Below, one piece after another: positions 57,236 to 64,000 of a stretch of 64,000 nt of DNA; position 1 is the first letter of the stretch; every line of letters starts with the position of its first letter. Source of the stretch: Aspergillus flavus (Eukaryota > Ascomycota > Eurotiomycetes > Eurotiales > Aspergillaceae); assembly GCF_009017415.1 (NCBI RefSeq), contig NC_092403.1, positions 2,170,001 through 2,234,000 on the forward strand, read 5' to 3'. The position numbers and the translations under genes are program-made. The notes beneath the pieces are model-generated. The model worked only from the letters and a program-made list of their open reading frames with translations. It did no database searches and was not told where the DNA came from.

Positions 57236-58765
57236 ATGACATCGTCCACGACTCCTTCCGCGGACGAGAAACATGTCGATATCAAATCAGCAGCGACAGC
57301 TAATCCATCGACGGTCAAGGGCGATGGCGCGCTCCAGCTTCTCGCGGCGGGTAGTGAAGCCGGCACACTTGATCCCGAGGCCTCGCACCGACTAGTCCGC
57401 AAGATCGATCTTTACGTGATGCCACTGATCTGCATCGTGTATTTCCTGCAATATCTGGATAAGATTGCCATCAGTTACGCCAGTGTGACGGGTCTTCGGG
57501 AGTCGGCCAATCTTCATGGAAACCAGTTCAACTGGGTCTCCAGTATGTTTTTCTTCGGCCAATTGGCGTTACAATTTCCAACGACCCGTCTCATTCAAGC
57601 ATTCCCCCTTGCTCGATACGTCGCCTTCAATGTGACGGTCTGGGGCACGATACTGGCATGCATGGCCGCGTGCCATTCCTTTGCTGCCTTGATGGTATGC
57701 CGTACGCTGCTCGGTGCTGCTGAAGCCGCAGTGGTGCCGGCTTGGGTAGTGTTCACATCGCAATGGTATCGCAAGGAGGAACAGGCTTTTCGTGTCGGAT
57801 TGTGGTTCTCCATGTGTGGTTTTGCACAAATGTTCGGAGGGTATATTGCATACGGCGTAGCCATTCATATCGGTGGTGATCCTACTGCTTCGCTTCGCGG
57901 ATGGCAGGTAATTTTCCTCATCTTAGGACTATTCACCGTCGTGATTGGCATCTTGTTCTTCTTCATCCTGCCAGACTCGCCTGTGACAGCTCGGTTTCTA
58001 TCCCCAGAAGAGAAGGCCCTGCACGCAGAGCGCCTGCGAAGCAACGTCCAGGGCATCGGCAGTAACGTGTTCAAGAAAGCCCAAGTGTATGAAGCCCTTA
58101 AAGACCCGAACACATGGTTGTATTCCTTCTGGGTTTTGGCTGCCAATGTACCGAATTCCATCGCGACTAGTTTCGGTAACATTCTCGTCTCTGGTATGGG
58201 CTATTCGCAAACGCAGAGTCTCCTGCTAGTGACCCCTTTAGGTGCCTACGAAGTTGTTGCCCTCATCGGGCTAACCTACCTCGCCATGAAATCCGAGCAA
58301 AGACTCCTGTGGTGCATAATCGGTCACATCCCCTCGATCGTGGGTGCAATTCTCATGGCAACTACAGACAAGGCCCCCGCCCTAGTCGGCTACTATCTCA
58401 CAGGCGGCATTCCGATTGGGTGGACCACTATCCTGGGCTTAACAAGTACCAACATTGCTGGATCGACGAAGAAAATCACAGTCTCATGTATCCAGACGAT
58501 CGCATACACGGTCGGAAATATTATTTCACCCCAGACTTTCCAGGCGAAGGATGCCCCGCAGTATCTGCCTGCCAAGATCTCAATCGTCATCTTGTACGTG
58601 CTTGTCACGCTGGATCTTTACCTAATTCGCTGGCTGTCGATCCGGGAGAATCGCCGGAGGGACCAAGAAAAGGAGGCGCTTGGCGATGCGTATGTGGTGC
58701 CACAAAATCATGAGTTCTTGGATCTGACCGATCGGGAGAATCCCGAGTTTCGATATGCCATTTAA
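57236..58765 (+). CDS. MFS permease, anion:cation symporter family
   Basis: Intronless frame of 509 residues starting at ATG 57236 (upstream in-frame GTG rejected). The N-terminus is hydrophilic and is followed by DLYVMPLICIVYFLQYLDK (TM1), FNWVSSMFFFGQLALQFPTT, RTLLGAAEAAVVPAWVVF, GWQVIFLILGLFTVVIGILF and LTSTNIAGSTKKITVSC. The tail reads DLTDRENPEFRYAI, nearly the same as the permease ending at 41466. Known relatives import allantoate, nicotinate, pantothenate or other carboxylates. The lack of introns contrasts with the nine-exon paralogue at 39424, so the two are not recent copies. It is positioned next to the beta-xylosidase, but the substrate is unknown. Confidence 0.93.
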   Translation: MTSSTTPSADEKHVDIKSAATANPSTVKGDGALQLLAAGSEAGTLDPEASHRLVRKIDLYVMPLICIVYFLQYLDKIAISYASVTGLRESANLHGNQFNWVSSMFFFGQLALQFPTTRLIQAFPLARYVAFNVTVWGTILACMAACHSFAALMVCRTLLGAAEAAVVPAWVVFTSQWYRKEEQAFRVGLWFSMCGFAQMFGGYIAYGVAIHIGGDPTASLRGWQVIFLILGLFTVVIGILFFFILPDSPVTARFLSPEEKALHAERLRSNVQGIGSNVFKKAQVYEALKDPNTWLYSFWVLAANVPNSIATSFGNILVSGMGYSQTQSLLLVTPLGAYEVVALIGLTYLAMKSEQRLLWCIIGHIPSIVGAILMATTDKAPALVGYYLTGGIPIGWTTILGLTSTNIAGSTKKITVSCIQTIAYTVGNIISPQTFQAKDAPQYLPAKISIVILYVLVTLDLYLIRWLSIRENRRRDQEKEALGDAYVVPQNHEFLDLTDRENPEFRYAI

Positions 58766-59291
58766 CGTGCATCTGACATTGTATATATATCGCGACAATA
58801 TAATAATAGATGTGACATGACACAAGAATGAATGTGTAACGGACCTTCGCATTCGAAGATCGTAATTTAGACATCGGGACAGGGGGGCAGGGTCGGATAA
58901 CATTCATTCCGCTCTAATAAGCAAATACAGCCGAATCGTAGCTGTCTCCGCAGCATCTCCGCACCCTGATCTGCATTCCCCGCGAGGAGTTGCCATTCAG
59001 GCTAATTGCTTGCATGATAACAAGGTCATCGGTTAGCCATCTACGCTCTGCAATTGGTGGAAGGACAGACAGCTCTCCAGGAGAAGAATTAGTCCATCGC
59101 CAGAGTGATACTTGACTACTAAGCGAGCATGGAAATCAGCCAGTTTTGTCTTAGAGAGTATTGCGCGGTCCTTCATATCCCAACGGTAAATTAATTGACG
59201 AGAGCACCCTCGGTTTGCGGGCATATAAAGGTAATGTTGTGTCTTATAGCCATGCCTTGGCTAGAAGTAGTCAAACGAGGCGCTCAATAAG
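58766..59291. other. Intergenic
   Basis: About 525 bases between same-strand genes. It holds the GH3 promoter with a TATA box listed separately. Confidence 0.5.
59224..59229 (+). promoter_or_regulatory. TATA box of GH3 beta-xylosidase
   Basis: TATAAA about 68 bases upstream of the ATG at 59292. Confidence 0.55.
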
Positions 59292-61622
59292 ATGGTGCAT
59301 CTCTCTCCCCTCTTGCGGCCTCTCGCCGCATTCTCGTTCTTTACATCCCTAGCTTCGACCGAGAGCATTTTTCCAGATTGTAGCACTGGCCCCTTAAGCA
59401 AGAACAATGTCTGCGACACATCGCTCGATCCTGTATCTCGTGCGAAATCGCTCGTGGCAGCCATGACTCTTGAGGAGAAAATCAACAACACCAAGTATGA
59501 TTCGTCCGGAGCACCAAGACTGGGCCTGCCTGCCTATAACTGGTGGAACGAAGCCCTTCATGGCGTAGCCGAGGGTCATGGTGTGTCGTTTTCCGATAGT
59601 GGTAACTTCAGCTACGCAACTTCCTTCCCAATGCCCATTCTTCTCGGAGCTGCTTTCGACGATGACCTTGTCAAGCAAGTTGCCACTGTCATCAGCACTG
59701 AGGCTCGAGCGTTCGCGAATGGTGGCCATGCGGGTCTCGATTATTGGACACCCAATATCAATCCATTCCGTGACCCGCGATGGGGCCGAGGTCAAGAAAC
59801 ACCCGGAGAAGATCCGCTGCATCTTTCTCGGTATGTCTACCATCTGGTGGATGGACTTCAGGATGGTATCGGGCCTGAGAGACCTAAGGTAGTCGCAACG
59901 TGCAAGCATTTCGCAGCGTATGATTTGGAAAACTGGGAAGGTATCGAGCGATACGCATTCGATGCCGTTGTATCGCCTCAGGATTTATCTGAGTACTATC
60001 TCCCTTCATTCAAGACATGCACCCGCGATGCGAAAGTCGACGCCGTGATGTGCAGTTACAATTCCTTAAACGGTATCCCCACATGCGCAGACCGTTGGCT
60101 GCTGCAGACTCTCCTCCGTGAGCACTGGGGATGGGAGCAAACCGGCCACTGGGTCACTGGTGATTGCGGTGCAATTGACAACATCTACGCTGACCATCAT
60201 TACGTCGCTGATGGTGCCCATGCCGCTGCTGCTGCTCTGAACGCCGGAACGGACCTGGACTGTGGGTCTGTCTTCCCGGAATATTTGCGCAGTGCACTCC
60301 AGCAGGGTCTGTATAACAATCAGACATTGAATAACGCCCTCATACGACTGTATTCATCCCTTGTGAAGCTCGGCTATTTCGACCCTGCAGATGACCAACC
60401 CTACCGCTCGATCGGATGGAACGAGGTGTTTACGCCGGCCGCCGAGGAACTTGCCCATAAGGCAACGGTCGAAGGTATCGTCATGCTCAAGAACGATGGA
60501 ACTCTCCCGCTGAAAAGCAATGGGACAGTAGCAATAATTGGCCCGTTTGCAAACGCAACCACCCAACTGCAGGGAAACTACGAGGGACCTCCAAAGTACA
60601 TCAGGACCCTGATCTGGGCAGCCGTACACAATGGATACAAGGTTAAATTCTCTCAAGGCACAGATATCAACTCAAACAGCTCAGCCGGCTTCGCGGAAGC
60701 CATCTCCGCCGCCAAAGAAGCAGATACTGTGATCTATGCGGGCGGCATAGACAACACAATTGAGAAAGAGTCACAGGACCGCACCACTATTGTGTGGCCC
60801 GGAAATCAGCTAGATCTGATCGAACAGTTGTCCGACTTGGAGAAACCATTAATAGTGGTGCAGTTCGGCGGTGGACAAGTGGACGACTCCTCTCTTCTCG
60901 CGAATGCTGGTGTCGGCGCACTCCTGTGGGCTGGTTATCCCAGTCAAGCAGGTGGCGCAGCCGTATTCGATATTCTAACAGGCAAGTCAGCACCTGCTGG
61001 ACGTCTCCCGGTAACACAGTACCCAGCGAGTTATGTGGATGAAGTCCCCATGACAGATATGACCCTTCGTCCAGGGTCTAACAACCCAGGAAGAACCTAC
61101 CGATGGTATGACAAGGCGGTGTTGCCCTTCGGCTTTGGCCTCCACTATACGACGTTCAATGTGTCATGGAATCACGCCGAGTATGGTCCGTACAACACGG
61201 ATTCTGTAGCCAGCGGTACTACTAACGCACCGGTTGATACGGAGCTTTTTGATACATTCTCTATCACGGTGACGAACACGGGAAATGTGGCATCGGATTA
61301 CATTGCTTTGTTATTCTTGACCGCTGACAGGGTCGGTCCTGAGCCTTATCCTATCAAGACACTGGTGGGATACAGTCGCGCGAAGGGGATTGAACCCGGA
61401 CAGAGCCAGCAAGTCAAGCTAGATGTTTCAGTGGGTTCCGTTGCAAGAACTGCTGAGAACGGAGACTTGGTGCTGTATCCGGGGTCCTATAAGCTGGAGG
61501 TAGATGTTGGACAGGACTTCCCGACGGCCACATTTACAGTCAGTGGAAAGGAGAAGGTGTTGGATGAATTTCCCGAGCCACAGCAGAATGCAACTTCCGC
61601 TGTCACGCGTTGGGGGCGATAA
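59292..61622 (+). CDS. bxlB: GH3 exo-1,4-beta-xylosidase
   Basis: Intronless frame of 776 residues, the normal size for fungal bxlB-type enzymes. A signal peptide (MVHLSPLLRPLAAFSFFTSL) precedes FPDCSTGPLSKNNVCDTS. The GH3 N domain shows YNWWNEALHGVA, NINPFRDPRWGRGQETPGED and KHFAAYDLENWEG. The nucleophile Asp291 lies in WVTGDCGAIDN. The GH3 C domain has GIVMLKNDGTLPL and VQFGGGQVDDSSLLAN, and the end folds as a fibronectin-III-like domain (LVGYSRAKGIEPGQSQ). The enzyme releases xylose from xylobiose and xylo-oligosaccharides outside the cell. Many NxS/T sites are present. A family member acting on other pentosides or glucosides cannot be excluded. Fungal xylosidase genes are usually under XlnR and CreA control, but I did not identify sites. 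Confidence 0.93.
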   Translation: MVHLSPLLRPLAAFSFFTSLASTESIFPDCSTGPLSKNNVCDTSLDPVSRAKSLVAAMTLEEKINNTKYDSSGAPRLGLPAYNWWNEALHGVAEGHGVSFSDSGNFSYATSFPMPILLGAAFDDDLVKQVATVISTEARAFANGGHAGLDYWTPNINPFRDPRWGRGQETPGEDPLHLSRYVYHLVDGLQDGIGPERPKVVATCKHFAAYDLENWEGIERYAFDAVVSPQDLSEYYLPSFKTCTRDAKVDAVMCSYNSLNGIPTCADRWLLQTLLREHWGWEQTGHWVTGDCGAIDNIYADHHYVADGAHAAAAALNAGTDLDCGSVFPEYLRSALQQGLYNNQTLNNALIRLYSSLVKLGYFDPADDQPYRSIGWNEVFTPAAEELAHKATVEGIVMLKNDGTLPLKSNGTVAIIGPFANATTQLQGNYEGPPKYIRTLIWAAVHNGYKVKFSQGTDINSNSSAGFAEAISAAKEADTVIYAGGIDNTIEKESQDRTTIVWPGNQLDLIEQLSDLEKPLIVVQFGGGQVDDSSLLANAGVGALLWAGYPSQAGGAAVFDILTGKSAPAGRLPVTQYPASYVDEVPMTDMTLRPGSNNPGRTYRWYDKAVLPFGFGLHYTTFNVSWNHAEYGPYNTDSVASGTTNAPVDTELFDTFSITVTNTGNVASDYIALLFLTADRVGPEPYPIKTLVGYSRAKGIEPGQSQQVKLDVSVGSVARTAENGDLVLYPGSYKLEVDVGQDFPTATFTVSGKEKVLDEFPEPQQNATSAVTRWGR

Positions 61623-63051
61623 TGTATCCGAGTTGCTGTGCCCAGCTCATGAGGCAATGTTATCAATGCTCTATCATGATACAACAATAAGTAATCAAAT
61701 AAGAGTTTGAAAACGTTGGGCGCATATGATACGTAGCATTGGTAGTACCCAATTAGTAGGTGGAGGAACTGAGCCCATCTGTTATGAACGCGTGACATCA
61801 TGCTCAATAACATCACGTGATCGCGCGTGTAGCTGCCTTAAGGCTCCAAGTTCTCAAACAACAGAGTTCCCCAAGACTAGGTACACGATTCCAAACCGTA
61901 CTGGGTTGTAGTAGACTGTGACGCGTGATATGTTTAATTTAGCCTCAAGGTGCTCATTCTAATGAGTTTGTATGTAGCTTGCGGTTGTGTAGTTGTCATG
62001 CATCTCGTGGTGCTACCGATATATATATGAGTCTTGAATAGGACCGCAGTGGGCTGGAGTGAATGTAGGATAATCAAAAGGATGAAGAAAGTCTCAAACC
62101 AATTTACTATACTACTACTTAACAAGTTTTGATTTTAATTCTGAAGTCCCTGGTTTACGATTCTCATAAGCATATGACCATGAACGCAATGACTTATCAG
62201 AGGGACACGGGAAAACATAGCCCCAAAGCTCACTAAGCATTGGACTGCGGGTTTTATGTCGGGATTCAACGATACTAACTGCCAGGTTACAACGACTTTT
62301 CATCGCTAATAATCAAACCAAGTGCACGAATTATGTATCCCTTGTGGCATCTACTATTCTGTCTGTGATAATTCGGTTATAGTCATATACCGTGTGCCAA
62401 CAAACACTGGCACGTTTGGTTGAATTGTGACTCGCAATTGAGTCCCCTAGCACGTCCAACTGAGAAATATTGGGTAGTCCTGACGCGGTGGGCACTGTAT
62501 ATAACTGTGGACAACTCGGTGAAGCATGTCGCGGCTCGGAAGAACACAAGAAAAAGGCCGGTGCAAATCGGATATCTGACGGTCTGACCCACACATGTTT
62601 CTCGGATATATCCGGCAGCGAGAGAAAGATCTTGGACGTGACGAGCCTTAGGCTACTAAATCCTCAAAGTTTCAATCCGATCTCTTCATCGGCATCATCG
62701 ACGATTATTTGTACTGTAGGTATCTCTTTAGTTGTAAACCATTATTGGGACATTAGTCCTGCGACGCAGGGAGGGACATTGTCTCCATTTTTGACAGGGC
62801 CCGCCGGCAGCAGTGTCAACATTCTTAAAATACAGAAATCACGTCGCTCGATAAGTAGCACACTACAGAGTGAAGAATAGGTTGCTTGTGAGTAGACGAT
62901 GCACAAATGTTTCACAGTGAATGTGCATAAGAGATTAAAGTAGACAACGCATGTGCGAAGGTGATTATCGTCCGTTTATTTGATAGAGATCCTAATTATC
63001 CTCTCTGCTGTTACCACCGAAAACTTGATGACAGATGTTCTTCGGGTGGTA
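61623..63051. other. Intergenic
   Basis: About 1.4 kb. A plus frame at 62470-62880 (136 residues) is open but lacks a domain, signal peptide or good codon context; I leave it uncalled. No other element is seen. Confidence 0.5.
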
Positions 63052-64000
63052 ATGATGATCGACAATGCCAGTTGCTGGAAGACTGGCTGCTGTTGTCCCG
63101 CGCAGCCCGGATCCGGTGGTCAACATACTACAGACCACACCCCAGGTGCGGTTGGAACCAGAAGTGTAAGAAGGAGCTCTAATATGATCTTTGGTTGGCA
63201 GGAACGCAGGATGTATTTATCTTTGCGAACAGCTTAGTCGACATACGACCGGCTCAGGTGGATTGGGACTGCCTGAAGAGCCTACATGCCCCAGTCATTC
63301 CGCAGATCTCAGATAGGCCTTTTCAAATTATCCAGCATATGGGTGTGATTGTTATTCCTTCCGGTATTTGCTCGGACAAGTCTCGAACGCTGATCGACAA
63401 ATTGGCTGAAGGCACTATCTACAATCATAAAGGCACGTACTCTGTACTGGCCTTTTCAGGGCCCGGAAGGAAAATACCAAAGCCTGAACTGAAGGTAATT
63501 CGCGCACTGGAGTTCATCGGGAAGACAAGTATGTGCCTATGTGAGCTAGATTACATATGTAAGATGAGTTCCAGTTACGTCTTTCGATTACCATGTTCTC
63601 ATTATTACTATAAAGAGCTAGATGCTAATTGCAAACTCATGATATAAGCACAAGAGCTTCATCGAGTCGACCGATCCACAGATGCACTGCCCAGGTATCG
63701 TACGGTCTTCTGGAACTGCCACGATTATACAGTCAATCTCGCCATTCTCATCATGGATGACTTCCCCCCACCGCCCGCTCTCGTGAAACTATCCAGAATG
63801 GTAGAGGAGTCTAAATCTGCCTTTTGTCGGAAACATGAAGAATGTGCTTTGGCTATGATGAACGTCGCTCTCTGTATCGGGGCATTTCTGTGTGTATTCG
63901 ATCTGTTTGGCTACACCTTGGCACATATATTCATTCTGTTCGCGCTTTTATCGACGGCACTTTGTCATGTATACTATACTATCTGGAGGTTTCAGCAGGT
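63052..64000 (+). CDS. Unrecognised protein with C-terminal membrane segments (partial)
   Basis: The best supported parts are a frame from about 63197 to 63528 and a second exon from 63649 (or 63655) to the window end. They join in frame across an intron with donor gtatgtg and length about 120-126 nt. The protein reads DVFIFANSLVDIRPAQVDWD, then PFQIIQHMGVIVIPSGICSD and LAFSGPGRKIPKPE. The second exon gives YRTVFWNCHDYTVNLAILIM and ends in two hydrophobic segments (MNVALCIGAFLCVFDLFGY and AHIFILFALLSTALCHVYY). A Cys-rich N-terminal exon from ATG 63052 or 63055 would need a 38-base intron and is doubtful. I do not recognise the family. The 3' end lies outside the window. Confidence 0.55.

Noticed and set aside
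62470..62880. 136-residue open frame upstream of the right-edge gene
   Set aside because: No recognisable feature; position and composition do not stand out from chance frames.
63052..63194. Cys-rich first exon of the right-edge gene
   Set aside because: Joining it needs a 38-nt intron, shorter than any other intron in the window; kept only as a doubtful extension.

Overview
The window is nuclear DNA of a filamentous ascomycete, most likely an Aspergillus or close Eurotiales relative. The evidence is genes with short introns (about 45-115 nt, GT..AG), a Zn2Cys6 regulator, several MFS permeases, secreted GH3 and GH76 enzymes, a CYSTM protein, a fungal sphingolipid C9-methyltransferase and a nucleoside-phosphorylase-type NLR fragment. 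No PKS, NRPS, terpene synthase, rRNA, CRISPR array or convincing tRNA was found. All exon coordinates were joined by eye from splice signals and reading phase; they are consistent in frame but untested by RNA.

Layout. 0-10 kb: start of an NLR-like protein at the left edge, a MOSC protein, a 14-TM drug-type MFS, a small Cys-rich secreted peptide, a DUF3632-like protein and a CYSTM stress protein. 10-18 kb: a catabolic-looking block with an acyl-CoA dehydrogenase, a zinc alcohol dehydrogenase, a decayed second acyl-CoA dehydrogenase and a lactonase-like metallo-beta-lactamase. 19.9-24.5 kb: a secreted TNT-type NADase and a long ankyrin-repeat pseudogene. 25.8-33.5 kb: a GPI-anchored GH76 enzyme, a GMC oxidoreductase, a TauD dioxygenase, and between them wreckage of two protein kinases and the tail of a second TauD gene. 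34.4-41.5 kb: an FAD monooxygenase flanked by two anion:cation-symporter-type permeases, one of them divergent from it. 41.8-42.9 kb: a secreted pro-protein with three six-cysteine knottin-like modules and Kex2 sites. 43-46.7 kb: apparently empty. 46.7-64 kb: an unrecognised charged protein, an amine oxidase behind a dense GATA cluster, the sphingolipid methyltransferase divergent from a Zn2Cys6 regulator, an ankyrin relic, a third symporter-type permease, a GH3 beta-xylosidase, and an unrecognised membrane protein running off the right edge.

How the genes fit together. Most of the content is accessory: uptake and oxidation of organic acids, amines, sulfonate- or aromatic-type compounds, cell-wall and plant-polymer hydrolysis, and small secreted proteins. 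The density of broken genes (ankyrin, kinase, ACAD, TauD tail) suggests a fast-turnover, lineage-specific region. The most novel item is the three-module cysteine-knot pro-protein at 41829-42937.
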